In this document: positions 37,501 through 46,571 of the stretch, in pieces
Numbering within the stretch: the first letter of the stretch is position 1
Layout: each line of letters starts with the position of its first letter
Origin: Methanolobus vulcani
Lineage (GTDB): Archaea > Halobacteriota > Methanosarcinia > Methanosarcinales > Methanosarcinaceae
Assembly: GCF_900100715.1 (NCBI RefSeq)
Contig: NZ_FNCA01000001.1
Coordinates: 434,001 to 498,000, forward strand
Length of the DNA: 64,000 nt
Direction of reading: 5' to 3'
The notes under the pieces: model-generated
Seen by the model: only the letters and a program-made list of their open reading frames with translations
The model's database searches: none
Told to the model about the DNA's origin: nothing
Program-made: the position numbers and the translations under genes

Positions 37501-38491
37501 AATTATTTATTTTTCTGAGCACGATCAGTGCAAGTGATACAAAAACAATTCCTGCGAGTGCACCAAAACCTGGTGTACTCTTTATATCATCAGCATCTGT
37601 TTCTTTAGTATCTGTTCCTTCTGTTTTTTCCTCTTCAGAAATTATCGATACATTTTTTTCTGCCTGGATGCTTTCTTCAGGTATTTCCTCGCTGATATTA
37701 TCAGTGATTGTTGCATCATTCTGAGCCTGAGTTGTTATTATAGATAAACGAGAGCTGGAACTTGAACCACTTGAACTTCCTGAATCGGAACTTTCCACAC
37801 TAACTCCAGATACAGTAATGTAAGCAATCCTTGTGCTGATACTGCTTCCAAGAGCATTACTTGCATTAAGGCTCACATTGTAGGTCCCCACGGTTGAATA
37901 AGTATGAACAGGATTCTGATTGGTGGAAATGTTCCCATCGCCGAAATCCCATACCCATGAGGTAGGGTCGTTTGCCGATGAATCAGTAAAGCCTACGGAA
38001 AGCGGAACCACACCGGAGATCACATTGGAACTGAAGCCGGCAACCGGAGAGTCAACGACTGTGATATATGAAGTATGAAGTCCAACCAGTCCTGCATCGT
38101 CCACCGTCTCTGTTTCCCAGCTTGAGCCATTGTGGTATGCGAATTTGAGACTACCATTCAGCCAATCATAATAACTGATCGCGGGATTGCCTGAATGATC
38201 AAACTCAAGGGAAGTGTAGAGTCCAACCTGTCCTACATCGTCCACTGTTTCTATTTCCCAGCTTGAGTTATTGTAGTGTGTGAATTTGAGTTCGTGGGAA
38301 TTATAATATAGATAACTGATTGCCGGATTGTCTGAAAGATCGAAGGCAAGGGAAGTATATTTTCCAGTATTGGGACCAGGATAGGGACAATAACTGGAAG
38401 CGTCATCCACCGTTTCTGTCTGCCAGTTCATTGCACTTACAGGAGATACGAATATCACAAGAAGGACAATTGCCAGAATGATGTATTTCAT
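37499..38491 (-). CDS. PKD-domain surface protein with PGF-CTERM anchor
   Basis: The 330-residue protein has a Sec signal (about 1-20). Two or more repeats built on 'SLxFDxSGNPAISY' and 'NSSWExETVDD' (about 25-150) look like beta-propeller-type blades. A PKD domain (about 150-230, with VWDFGDGNISTNQNPVHTYS) follows, then a Ser/Thr-rich and acidic spacer. The C-terminus has TPGFG, a hydrophobic helix and RKINN, which is the PGF-CTERM signal processed by archaeosortase A. It is therefore probably an S-layer-associated, glycosylated surface protein. The ligand is unknown. Confidence 0.85.
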   Translation of the reverse strand: MKYIILAIVLLVIFVSPVSAMNWQTETVDDASSYCPYPGPNTGKYTSLAFDLSDNPAISYLYYNSHELKFTHYNNSSWEIETVDDVGQVGLYTSLEFDHSGNPAISYYDWLNGSLKFAYHNGSSWETETVDDAGLVGLHTSYITVVDSPVAGFSSNVISGVVPLSVGFTDSSANDPTSWVWDFGDGNISTNQNPVHTYSTVGTYNVSLNASNALGSSISTRIAYITVSGVSVESSDSGSSSGSSSSSRLSIITTQAQNDATITDNISEEIPEESIQAEKNVSIISEEEKTEGTDTKETDADDIKSTPGFGALAGIVFVSLALIVLRKINN

Positions 38492-38827
38492 CTCATATCA
38501 CTTTCCAAGTTTTGGGCAAGTTGGGAGAATTGTTCAAAAGGAGGAGTTCCATATGGAATTAAATTTGAAACCAATATAGATCGTTTTATCGTTTTTGAGA
38601 AATTCAAGGCAGTCACCTTTAATATTAGTATAAATAGATAATAATATATGTGCAACAATGCACATGTATATTATATAGAATTTATGAGAAAGTGTTACGC
38701 ACTTTTCGTTATCAAATCCAATTAGATATCCTCTGAGAACAAACGGTAATGCTTAAATATTGCAAAACCATTGTTTTTTACATTATCAATTATGAAACTA
38801 ATTTTTGTTTGAAAGGAGTGAACCAAA
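38492..38827. other. Divergent intergenic region, PKD gene / hydantoinase gene
   Basis: These 336 bases contain no supported gene. They hold an 18-base palindrome (38648-38665), AT-rich DNA (38620-38690) that may include the promoter of the minus-strand PKD gene, and a CTTAAATA TATA-like box near 38753 for the plus-strand gene at 38828. Confidence 0.5.
38648..38665. promoter_or_regulatory. 18-base palindrome in a divergent promoter region
   Basis: The perfect arms ATGTGCA and TGCACAT are separated by ACAA. It lies roughly midway between two divergent genes and could be an operator for either. The regulator is unknown. Confidence 0.4.
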
Positions 38828-40876
38828 ATGCAATACAGTCTGGGCATTGATGCCGGAGGAACTTTTACAGACGGTGTAATTATCCGTGATTCGGATGGTG
38901 TGATAATGGATGCCACGAAAATGCTTACCACTTATCCTGACCCGATTGGCGGAATTAAACAAGTAATAGATTCACTGAATCCTGAATATTTGCAAGATGT
39001 CAAGCTTGTTTCAGTCTCAACCACACTCTCTACAAACACTATACTTGAAGACACAGGTTTCCCTGTAGGAGTAATCCTCGTTGGTGATTATGTAATTCCA
39101 AAAGAAGGATTTCCGGCAAAATACTATGTCCAGCTTGCCGGCGGTCACACCAGCAACGGAGAAGAAGCCGCACCACTTGATGAAGATGGTGTCAAGCTTT
39201 TTGCTCTTGAAGTAAAAGACCATGTTGCAGCCTTCTCAGTATCATCATTCTTCAGCAACCGTAACTCAGAGCATGAACTTCGCGTCAAGGAAATTATCCG
39301 CGAGCTAACAGGGCTTCCGGTTGTATGCGGACATGAACTTTCCCAGGAAGTCGGTGCATATGACAGGGCTATTACTGCCTATCTTAATGCACAGCTTCTG
39401 CCGATCACACACAAATTCATCCAGTCGATCATGCAGGACATCAAATCAAGAGGAATGGATGCAAATCTGCTCATGCTCAAGTGTGACGGCTCTGTTGTTG
39501 GTATGGAAGAAGCTCTTGAACGTCCTATAGAATCTATCTTCTCAGGACCTGCTGCAAGTCTTGTAGGTGCTTCATTCCTGACAAAATATGACACCTGCGC
39601 CATGGTCGATGTTGGTGGAACCAGTACGGATGTTGCACTTATCAGAAATGGTGTTCCGGAACTTAGCGACCAGGGTGCCGTTGTAGGTGGCTGGAAGACA
39701 ATGGTCAAAGCCATCAGAATGGAAACATCCGCTACCGGTGGAGACAGTCATGTATGGATTCAGGACCAGAAATTCTACATTGGTCCCAGGAGAGTTATCC
39801 CGCTTTGCCGTGCAGCAACTTTGTATCAGGGATTCCTTGAAAGATTCAAGGAGTCTAAATCACCATCAAGAAAACTTCTTTGTGAAAATATCCAGCCTAC
39901 TAAATTCTTTGTGCGCACAGGCCTCAGACCACTTGAACTTAGCAGGACTGAAGAAGAGATATTCGATGTTATTCAGGGAAGTCCGGTTTCATACGTAGAT
40001 ATTTTCCAGCGCCTGAAAAAGCAACCAAGCGTACGTGCACTTGATGGCCTTATACAGAAACGTCTTGTGCAATCAATTGGTTTCACACCAACTGACGCAC
40101 TGCATGTACTTGGAGATTTCAATAAATGGGAAACCGAAGCTTCTATCATAGGAGCTGAAAGGATTGCAAAGCAACTCAGGATTAGCAAGGAAGAAGTTGC
40201 CACCATGGTTAAGAAAAAGGTAGCAAAGAACATGGCATCAGACCTTGTATCATATCTTGTAGACGGAATTACCCAGCCTGTTATTGATCAGATGCTTGCA
40301 GGAGATAACTATACCCGTTTTAAAGTGGAAACGCCAGTTATCCTGCTGGGTGGTCCTGTGGTTGCATATAAGGAAGAAATGGAAAAACTCATTGATGCAG
40401 ATATAGTGGTTCCTGAACATGCCAGTGTCGGAAATGCTGTTGGTGCTCTTGTTGGTAAAGGTATCAAGCGCGTAGAGGTTTTGATCAAGAAGGACTTTGC
40501 CCCGATCACAGGTGAAGATGTGACAGACGAAGAACTGAAGAATGCAAAGGAAGTAATCAGTTACTTTGTGTTCACCCCTGAAGGAAGACAGATCTTCCCT
40601 GACTATATCCAGGCCTTCGATTATGCCAGGAACACCGGTAAAGAAATAATTATGGATTACATGAAGGTTGCTGGCTATGGCAAGGACGAGGTTGAAATAG
40701 AGGTCACCAAGAAAGAACTCATGGTAAGAGAAGGCGAAGAACCTGTGGAGACTAAAGTCATTGTAGTAGGAATCGGTACATCAAAACTTGTTGTGGAAAA
40801 GGATGTTATCCCTGACTACATGCGTAAAAAAGCAGTAAGCTTCCGCTCTGCTGAAGATTCATATTCAGGAAAGTGA
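38828..40876 (+). CDS. Hydantoinase/oxoprolinase family protein (HyuA-like)
   Basis: The 682-residue protein starts LGIDAGGTFTDGVIIRDSDG, the ASKHA phosphate-1 motif of HyuA/oxoprolinase enzymes. It has the typical middle motifs SGPAASLVGASFL, MVDVGGTSTDVALI and HASVGNAVGALVG. The family hydrolyses cyclic amides such as 5-oxoproline or N-methylhydantoin with ATP, usually with a HyuB partner. No HyuB gene is present, so activity on these substrates is uncertain; stand-alone methanogen members are uncharacterised. AAAGGAGTGAACC is a strong ribosome binding site. It is a single-gene unit. Confidence 0.88.
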   Translation: MQYSLGIDAGGTFTDGVIIRDSDGVIMDATKMLTTYPDPIGGIKQVIDSLNPEYLQDVKLVSVSTTLSTNTILEDTGFPVGVILVGDYVIPKEGFPAKYYVQLAGGHTSNGEEAAPLDEDGVKLFALEVKDHVAAFSVSSFFSNRNSEHELRVKEIIRELTGLPVVCGHELSQEVGAYDRAITAYLNAQLLPITHKFIQSIMQDIKSRGMDANLLMLKCDGSVVGMEEALERPIESIFSGPAASLVGASFLTKYDTCAMVDVGGTSTDVALIRNGVPELSDQGAVVGGWKTMVKAIRMETSATGGDSHVWIQDQKFYIGPRRVIPLCRAATLYQGFLERFKESKSPSRKLLCENIQPTKFFVRTGLRPLELSRTEEEIFDVIQGSPVSYVDIFQRLKKQPSVRALDGLIQKRLVQSIGFTPTDALHVLGDFNKWETEASIIGAERIAKQLRISKEEVATMVKKKVAKNMASDLVSYLVDGITQPVIDQMLAGDNYTRFKVETPVILLGGPVVAYKEEMEKLIDADIVVPEHASVGNAVGALVGKGIKRVEVLIKKDFAPITGEDVTDEELKNAKEVISYFVFTPEGRQIFPDYIQAFDYARNTGKEIIMDYMKVAGYGKDEVEIEVTKKELMVREGEEPVETKVIVVGIGTSKLVVEKDVIPDYMRKKAVSFRSAEDSYSGK

Positions 40877-40917
40877 ATAAATAATAAATAGATCAAAAGT
40901 TAAATAAATAAAAATTG

Positions 40918-40980
40918 TATCAGGAAGATCATAAAGCTTGATTTTAAGCTTATGTTTAATCTCCTGATCTTCTATTTTCT
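40918..40980. terminator. Nested hairpins between convergent genes
   Basis: AAGCTT (40934-40939) and AAGCTT (40946-40951) pair around a GATTTT loop, and GGAAGATC and GATCTTCT can pair outside them. T-rich DNA follows on the plus strand and A-rich DNA lies upstream, so it can end transcription in both directions. Confidence 0.45.
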
Positions 40981-40996
40981 TTTTAAACTTAAAAAT

Positions 40997-41872
40997 TTAG
41001 TATCTCAGTAGGATATACTTCTTATCGAAATATGCACCTGGTGTGGTAAAGTCGAAAACTACAAGAGCTCCTGCTTCAGGTCTTACCTGGAAGGAAACTT
41101 CAGTCCTGGGAGGAAGACCTTCATAGCTCTCATCATCAACCTGGAATACCTTACGGATATCCACTACTACTTCCATGATATCACCGGTCCTGAGTACCGG
41201 TTGTGTTGCCTTGAAAACAGTCTGATCACGGGAACGTATCGGACTTACTGAGAAGTATTCAGCAGTTGGCAAATGTACTGTATCACTTGTGTCTGATGTG
41301 TCATATCTGACATTGGCAACATGAGAACCATCTGACAGATAGATGATCAATTGTGAAAGATCAACATCCTCACTACCCGGACCTAAAGATACGGAAATGT
41401 GCAACTTTGTGATCTGACCGTAGTCAAGAGTATCATTTACAATAACATTTCCTGTAGTAGTAGTGCTGCCATCATCTATGGTGAAATTATAAGTTCCCTG
41501 TGATGTAAAACGATATTCATAATAAGAACCATCGGCTACAGAGCCGTTCTCACCATTTACAGTAATATCAAAAGAACCCGCTGAAGAAATCCATTCAACC
41601 ATTTGTCCTTTATAACAGGATAAATTAGTATTAGAAACCACCCCATTTGTCACAGTAACTGTGGAATAAGAGGCACGTTCACCCTCTACACGGTCGATAC
41701 GCATATTGGAAGCAACCTCACGTGTCGTTTCCTGACCGGTTTGAGCTGCTTTCTGCTGAAGCACTCCTGAGGTCTTGATCAAAAGGGCAGACGCTACGGC
41801 TGCCACAAGTACCATGGATATAAAGATGATAAGGGTACCTATACCTACCTGTGCACGGTCATCCCTGTGCAT
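40997..41872 (-). CDS. Archaellin (flagellin-type pilin) with inserted domain
   Basis: The 291-residue protein has a short charged leader ending in DDR and then [20 protein letters not shown], the conserved archaellin N-terminus cut by the prepilin peptidase before the Ala-Gln. The hydrophobic helix continues to about residue 57. Residues 69-152 form an extra beta-rich segment (with [12 protein letters not shown] and [10 protein letters not shown]) that the second archaellin in the window lacks. The C-terminal part (from [10 protein letters not shown]) is the normal archaellin beta domain. It builds or decorates the archaellum. No other archaellum genes are near. Confidence 0.92.
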   Translation of the reverse strand: MHRDDRAQVGIGTLIIFISMVLVAAVASALLIKTSGVLQQKAAQTGQETTREVASNMRIDRVEGERASYSTVTVTNGVVSNTNLSCYKGQMVEWISSAGSFDITVNGENGSVADGSYYEYRFTSQGTYNFTIDDGSTTTTGNVIVNDTLDYGQITKLHISVSLGPGSEDVDLSQLIIYLSDGSHVANVRYDTSDTSDTVHLPTAEYFSVSPIRSRDQTVFKATQPVLRTGDIMEVVVDIRKVFQVDDESYEGLPPRTEVSFQVRPEAGALVVFDFTTPGAYFDKKYILLRY

Positions 41873-42088
41873 TAAATGTCTCTGATTTGCTTTCGTGCGA
41901 TTCCCTCATGAAACGTTTTAGCAATCGTGTTACAGGTTTATATTGCGAGTTATACTATATTAATTCTGTTATTTAATATTTTTTATGAGTTAATATAGAT
42001 ATCGTGCTAGTAACATCTGTTACCATAATTGCACAATCAATATAATTATACTTATATTTAAATCATCCTGTAAAAAGAGCAGGCAAAC

Positions 42089-42751
42089 TCATTGAACCAT
42101 TTCATCAATTGACTGAATATCCATTAAAATTGCACGTGCTGGGGCACCATCACATCCTTCAAGCTTTAAAGGAAGGCAAATAAAGAAATAAGTACCCTCA
42201 TTTACATTCATCAAGTCCAAATATTCTATAATATTGATATTATTGCTCAAAAAAAGATGGTGATTAGGCAGAGAGACATTCTCATCAACTGAAAGAGTAT
42301 CAACACCTACTACCCTGAAACCATTTTCATATATCCATTTTCCCGCAGTTGCCGCAAGCATTCTGTCTGAATGAAGACATTCATCCAGGCACTCCGATGA
42401 ACAACTTCTTGTTTTTATCAGAATAATATCCGCATTTTCCCCTGAATATGACTTATAAATTGTTTCAAGTTCATTATCAGTTATCGGGCCATTACCTGAT
42501 GATATGTCGAGAAGAACAGCTTTCCCCATTAATGACCCTGGATCAATATCAGCAACTGACTGGCCACATTCATACAAATGTAAAGGTGCATCAACATGAG
42601 TACCTGTATGGGTTCCTATACTTATTCTTGTAACCTTAAAACCGTCTTTCTCAATCGAAGATACTTTTTCAAATACCGGAAGTGGATCACCTTCATACAC
42701 CGGAGTATTTTCGGATATTCCGGTAGTTATGTCAATAACCTTGAACTTCAT
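42089..42751 (-). CDS. Cyclase family protein (kynurenine formamidase-like)
   Basis: The 220-residue protein has the family signature ISIGTHTGTHVDAPLHL (about 44-60), whose His and Asp bind metal. Other segments are DITTGISENTPVYEGDP at the start and VVGVDTLSVDE. The family includes arylformamidase and bacterial cyclases and hydrolyses amides or lactones. The substrate here is unknown. It lies 20 bases downstream of a PHP-domain gene on the same strand and is probably in the same operon. It contains a Cys-rich loop (RSCSSECLDEC) that I do not recognise from relatives. Confidence 0.88.
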   Translation of the reverse strand: MKFKVIDITTGISENTPVYEGDPLPVFEKVSSIEKDGFKVTRISIGTHTGTHVDAPLHLYECGQSVADIDPGSLMGKAVLLDISSGNGPITDNELETIYKSYSGENADIILIKTRSCSSECLDECLHSDRMLAATAGKWIYENGFRVVGVDTLSVDENVSLPNHHLFLSNNINIIEYLDLMNVNEGTYFFICLPLKLEGCDGAPARAILMDIQSIDEMVQ

Positions 42752-42771
42752 CGACTAAAAAAATAAAATGA

Positions 42772-43407
42772 TCACAGGAAGCGCATTGAGTTATTTAACA
42801 CATTCTGTGCCTGCTTCTCAGTTAATCCGGCACCCATTGCAACTTTCAGGGCAAATTCTTTGGTGATCAGATTACCTGGGCTGTGTGCATCAGTATCTAC
42901 AACAAGAGTCGCACCGGCTTCCATTCCAATCCTTGCCACATGACCATTTGTCCTGTTATGACCATTCCTTGCAGTGATCTCCAGACAAACATCATTCTCA
43001 CGGGCTGTTTCAGCTTCTTCAATAGTGATAAAACCAGGATGTGCCAGAATATCCACATCTGCAAGTTCCACTGATGCAGCATTCGTTCCCGGCATGACAG
43101 GTTCATTTATAGTCTCACCGTGAACAACCACGATCTCTGCTCCAAGGTCCTTTGCCATTTTTGCCAGAGGAGCTATCTTACGTGGTGGAACATGGGTGAT
43201 TTCCACACCTACCTTTACCTGAATGTCAAGCTCATCTTCAAGGTACTTTGCCTTGCTCACGTTCTTGATAATGTGTTCTACGTTTGTGAAATCTGCATGG
43301 TCAGTGATACCTATTGCTCTGTAACCGTGAACCACGGCTCTTCGTACAAGTTCACTTGGAATTAGTTCACCATCACTGAAAATAGAATGAGTATGCATGT
43401 CAATCAT
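42772..43407 (-). CDS. PHP-domain histidinol-phosphatase-like metallohydrolase
   Basis: The 211-residue protein is a single PHP domain. Motif order is MIDMHTHSIFSDGEL, GITDHADF, VKVGVEITH, VVHGE, LAHPGF, LEITARNG and VDTDAHSP, which supply the metal-binding His and Asp residues. The family contains phosphatases, including histidinol phosphatase, and nucleases of small substrates. The exact substrate cannot be given. It starts divergently from the DUF211 gene and probably forms a transcription unit with the cyclase gene. Confidence 0.87.
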   Translation of the reverse strand: MIDMHTHSIFSDGELIPSELVRRAVVHGYRAIGITDHADFTNVEHIIKNVSKAKYLEDELDIQVKVGVEITHVPPRKIAPLAKMAKDLGAEIVVVHGETINEPVMPGTNAASVELADVDILAHPGFITIEEAETARENDVCLEITARNGHNRTNGHVARIGMEAGATLVVDTDAHSPGNLITKEFALKVAMGAGLTEKQAQNVLNNSMRFL

Positions 43408-43531
43408 AAAAATACCTCATTGGCTTGAGAATGAATTATAGAATGGAACCTATTATGTACTGAAATTAGATAAAGTCATTCATAGGAAAACAAAAATAAT
43501 ATAATGTTTTATAGGCAATGTTCATAAGTCC

Positions 43532-43566
43532 GATATTTGATATTTGGCATTTGATATTTGATACTT
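43532..43566 (+). repeat. Five tandem 7-bp units before the DUF211 gene
   Basis: GATATTT, GATATTT, GGCATTT, GATATTT and GATACTT lie head to tail. The array ends 36 bases before the TTG start of the DUF211 gene, in its promoter or leader. The 7-bp period is the same as in the array before larC. Confidence 0.6.
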
Positions 43567-43602
43567 GCAGAATTATGACTTTCTAATCAGGAAGGATAAA
43601 AA

Positions 43603-43893
43603 TTGACAGGAATTAGAAGATTGGTCCTGGATGTGCTTAAACCCCATCATCCATCAATTGTAGAATTGTCCAAGACACTTAGTGTACTCCAGGGAGTGCA
43701 TGGAGTGAATTTGAGCTTATATGAAGTAGACCAGCAGACGGAAACTGTAAAGATCACAGTTGAAGGAGAGAACCTGGATTATGAGGAAATAAAACAGGCA
43801 ATAGAGAATCTGGGTGCAGTGGTTCACAGCATTGATGAAATAGCTGCAGGAAAACGTCTGGTAGAAGAAGTGCAGACCTTGCAGGAAAGATAA
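43603..43893 (+). CDS. DUF211 domain protein
   Basis: The 96-residue protein matches the archaeal DUF211 family ([19 protein letters not shown], then [20 protein letters not shown] and [13 protein letters not shown]). It has a ferredoxin-like alpha/beta fold known from structural genomics, but no established function. The start is TTG with a strong GGAAGGA about six bases upstream, and no in-frame ATG fits better. It is a single gene between a divergent PHP gene and a convergent TPR gene. Confidence 0.88.
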   Translation: MTGIRRLVLDVLKPHHPSIVELSKTLSVLQGVHGVNLSLYEVDQQTETVKITVEGENLDYEEIKQAIENLGAVVHSIDEIAAGKRLVEEVQTLQER

Positions 43894-43939
43894 GATCCAT
43901 CTTCGAATAATTATCTGTATCTTTCACAGGATACAGCTA

Positions 43940-44956
43940 TTAAAGACTTTTATACGCACGTGCGATGTTGTGTATAACACCATCATGTTCAACCTGGAAA
44001 AGACTGATAGTAAAAACCTTTAGAGCTTCATTGTAAGCCATAACCGCCTTTTCCACATTACTTTCTTTATTTTCAATTTCGGAGAGTTCAAACCAGGCAT
44101 TGCCAAGGTTATTCTGGACAGTGGCATATTCTATTGGGCGGCTATTTATAGTATACACTCTGAGAGCATTGTTAAACGAAGTGATAGCACTTTCAACGTT
44201 GCTTTTTTCATTTCTGTATGAAGCCATCTCAAGGTAGAGGTTCCCCAGATTGTTCTGAACACCTGCATATTCAAAGGGGTAGACATCTTCCCTGAATACT
44301 CTGAGTGATTCCTCATATGATGACAAAGACATCTGAAGGTAGGTCACATTGTTTTCAATATTTCCCTTTTTACGCCATGCATTACCTAGTTTGTTGTTTA
44401 TTGATGCAAAATAAATAGGGTCAACTGCAATGGAATAATAACAAAGGACACTACCATAATAGCTTATTGCAGTGTCCAGCTCACTTGCGTCTCCCCTGGA
44501 AGCATATAGTTTTAGATATGCATCACCCAACCCGTAATGCACCCTGAAATATTCTGCAGGATATTCTTTTTCTGTAATGAACTTAAGGGAATAATCATAA
44601 GCATAAATGCTGTTCTGCAAATGACTGGAAGCATTTACCATGTCGAATGATGCTATTTCCTCATATGTTTTTCCACGGTAGTAATGATTCATTCCATATT
44701 CCAGTGGAAAATCCTTAGAGGATATAAGGCTAAAAACTGAATTATAGACCTCAAGTGCACCGTCAAAGTTTCCTTCATCACGCAATTGTGATGCCTGCTC
44801 CCATAAGGAATCAACCTCACTTAGTGTCCTCTGTTCCTGTATATAATCTCCAAAAACAACATATCCTGCAATAAGGATAAGGAGAATACCAACGCCAGCA
44901 TAGACAAAAGGTTTTTTTTGCGGACGAGATTCAGGTTCAGGGACTTCACAGTTCAT
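43940..44956 (-). CDS. Membrane-anchored TPR protein
   Basis: The protein of about 338 residues has a short cytoplasmic N-terminus, one membrane helix (about 18-38, AGVGILLILIAGYVVFG) and then about seven long TPR-like units of 40-50 residues. Repeats such as YAGVQNNLGNLYLEMA and YATVQNNLGNAWFELS recur at even spacing. The domain faces outside or the pseudoperiplasm if the helix is an uncleaved signal anchor. It probably acts as a binding scaffold. I chose the ATG at 44956 over an upstream TTG. It lies downstream of rlmE but 189 bases away, with a hairpin between. Confidence 0.82.
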   Translation of the reverse strand: MNCEVPEPESRPQKKPFVYAGVGILLILIAGYVVFGDYIQEQRTLSEVDSLWEQASQLRDEGNFDGALEVYNSVFSLISSKDFPLEYGMNHYYRGKTYEEIASFDMVNASSHLQNSIYAYDYSLKFITEKEYPAEYFRVHYGLGDAYLKLYASRGDASELDTAISYYGSVLCYYSIAVDPIYFASINNKLGNAWRKKGNIENNVTYLQMSLSSYEESLRVFREDVYPFEYAGVQNNLGNLYLEMASYRNEKSNVESAITSFNNALRVYTINSRPIEYATVQNNLGNAWFELSEIENKESNVEKAVMAYNEALKVFTISLFQVEHDGVIHNIARAYKSL

Positions 44957-45101
44957 AGACAATTCCAGAATTTACATCAATGCATATGCAAGTTTTTCTG
45001 TTCTAGAAAGTACTGCAAGTAATAGTAGTATAACTGCATATGCACTATATAAACTACATTACTTTATGGCATAAATATATAATTGATGAGCGAGTGATGC
45101 T

Positions 45102-45121
45102 AGTGGCAATTTATTGCCACT
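45102..45121. terminator. Perfect hairpin after rlmE
   Basis: AGTGGCAA, a TTTA loop and TTGCCACT form a perfect 8-bp stem 24 bases after the rlmE stop (minus strand). No strong T tract follows on the minus strand, so it may be a processing signal or an operator of the next gene rather than a classical terminator. Confidence 0.4.
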
Positions 45122-45144
45122 TCAATATCAAAAATAAAAACTAA

Positions 45145-45909
45145 TTACTCGATCACTTCTGCAAATGCAAAGTTTGGCTTCACATCGTTTATTCTTATCT
45201 TTACATGATCTCCAAGCTGCACTCCCTTGACAAAGACAACAAAATCATCAATCAAAATTGCACCGTCACCACTGGAACCAAGTTCAGTTATATCAACTTC
45301 AAACTCATCCCCACGTCTTACGGGAGCTGTAAGGAACTTCTTACCAATAACATATATCTCAGCACTCTGGGACCTTGAGGCTTTAGGTGAATAAGAATGT
45401 GTGTAAGTAAAATTGTCCTGTACTTCATCCAGGAAATCCTTAAACATATCACCCTGAAATACTTTTACTACAAAATGGCCACCCGGTTTGAGAATCTTTT
45501 TTGCACAGCCAAGGGCTGACCTTGTAAGATCGATAGAACGTGCGTGATCATAACTCCAATTTCCACTTAAGTTCGGTGCTGCATCACATATTACAACGTC
45601 AGCTCCGGCTTTGCCCACCATATCAAATATTTTTGCGATGGTCCTGTCAGAAGTTATATCGCCAACTATTGTTTCTACACCTTCTATAGGTGATATTTTC
45701 CTGAGGTCTACACCCACAACACGAGAACCTGACAGTTCTTTGGCAACCTCACACCATCCACCGGGAGCAGCACCCAGGTCTACAACGATGTCGCCTTCTT
45801 TTATAATGTGATGCCTGTTATTAATCTGAAAAAGCTTGTAGGCCGCCCTTGAGCGAAAACCATCTTCTTTGGCTTTCCAGTAATATTTATCACGCCTGTC
45901 TCTTGCCAT
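45145..45909 (-). CDS. rlmE: 23S rRNA 2'-O-methyltransferase RlmE with TRAM domain
   Basis: The 254-residue protein has an FtsJ/RrmJ methyltransferase domain (about 1-195). SAM-binding VDLGAAPGGW and the catalytic residues are in RSRAAYKL, CDAAPNLSG, FVVKVFQG and SRSQSAEIY, giving the K-D-K-E tetrad. A C-terminal TRAM domain (about 200-254, RRGDEFEVDITELG) adds RNA binding, as in many archaeal members. It methylates a ribose in the peptidyl-transferase centre of large-subunit rRNA. It is the third gene of an operon with a Vms1-like hydrolase and a coiled-coil protein. Confidence 0.93.
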   Translation of the reverse strand: MARDRRDKYYWKAKEDGFRSRAAYKLFQINNRHHIIKEGDIVVDLGAAPGGWCEVAKELSGSRVVGVDLRKISPIEGVETIVGDITSDRTIAKIFDMVGKAGADVVICDAAPNLSGNWSYDHARSIDLTRSALGCAKKILKPGGHFVVKVFQGDMFKDFLDEVQDNFTYTHSYSPKASRSQSAEIYVIGKKFLTAPVRRGDEFEVDITELGSSGDGAILIDDFVVFVKGVQLGDHVKIRINDVKPNFAFAEVIE

Positions 45910-45934
45910 ATATCTACCAGATAATACCTAAAAG

Positions 45935-46546
45935 TCAAATACCTTGTGCCGACTTCAGGGATTCTATCCTTAAGCTGAGTTCACGAATCTCATCTTCAAG
46001 ACCAGGCATGTCGTCAGATAGCCAGAAAGTGTAATCATAATACTGGTTCAGTATGTCACTGTACCTTAATTCCAGATTTTCCAGGTCTTTTTCATGTACC
46101 TTTGCAGAACTGACAACTTCGATCTTGTCTTCAAGGTTCTTTATCCTGCGATGAAGATTCTTGCTTAGCCTTGCAGCAACACTACTAAGGTTTACATCCC
46201 TTTTTTGTAATTCCAGAATATCAATGACCTCACTTAGCTCAAAAGGAACTTCAGGAAAAGCATTCGGTCCGGAGATATAATACAAAAGAATATCATCCTT
46301 AACTTCGCCTGAAACCTGTGAAGCAGGATTTTTCTTGTTCTCTTCTGCACCTGTGATCTCTTCAGCTGAAACAGCCACAATGTGATGTTCCTTTTCAGAC
46401 TCCGCACATAGCTCCTTAATAGAAGGCATGGCAGGGGGGACACTTCCCTTGAGCAAGGACAACTCCTTTGTTATATGATAGATCTCATCCTGGGTAAGAG
46501 CACCTAAAGCATCGATTATCCCGCAAAGTTCCTCTTTACTTAGCAT
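45935..46546 (-). CDS. Coiled-coil hypothetical protein between vms1-like gene and rlmE
   Basis: The protein of about 203 residues is soluble, acidic and largely helical. The N-terminal 40 residues look like a small helical domain (MLSKEELCGIIDALGALTQD). A low-complexity linker follows, then a C-terminal coiled coil (about 115-200) rich in Glu, Leu and Lys. I recognise no family. I chose the ATG at 46546, which has GGGGTG five bases upstream, over one at 46567. It is the middle gene of a compact three-gene operon with a ribosome-rescue-type hydrolase and rRNA methylase, so a ribosome-linked role is likely. Confidence 0.75.
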   Translation of the reverse strand: MLSKEELCGIIDALGALTQDEIYHITKELSLLKGSVPPAMPSIKELCAESEKEHHIVAVSAEEITGAEENKKNPASQVSGEVKDDILLYYISGPNAFPEVPFELSEVIDILELQKRDVNLSSVAARLSKNLHRRIKNLEDKIEVVSSAKVHEKDLENLELRYSDILNQYYDYTFWLSDDMPGLEDEIRELSLRIESLKSAQGI

Positions 46547-46571
46547 TAAAGCACCCCATATTATCATATGA

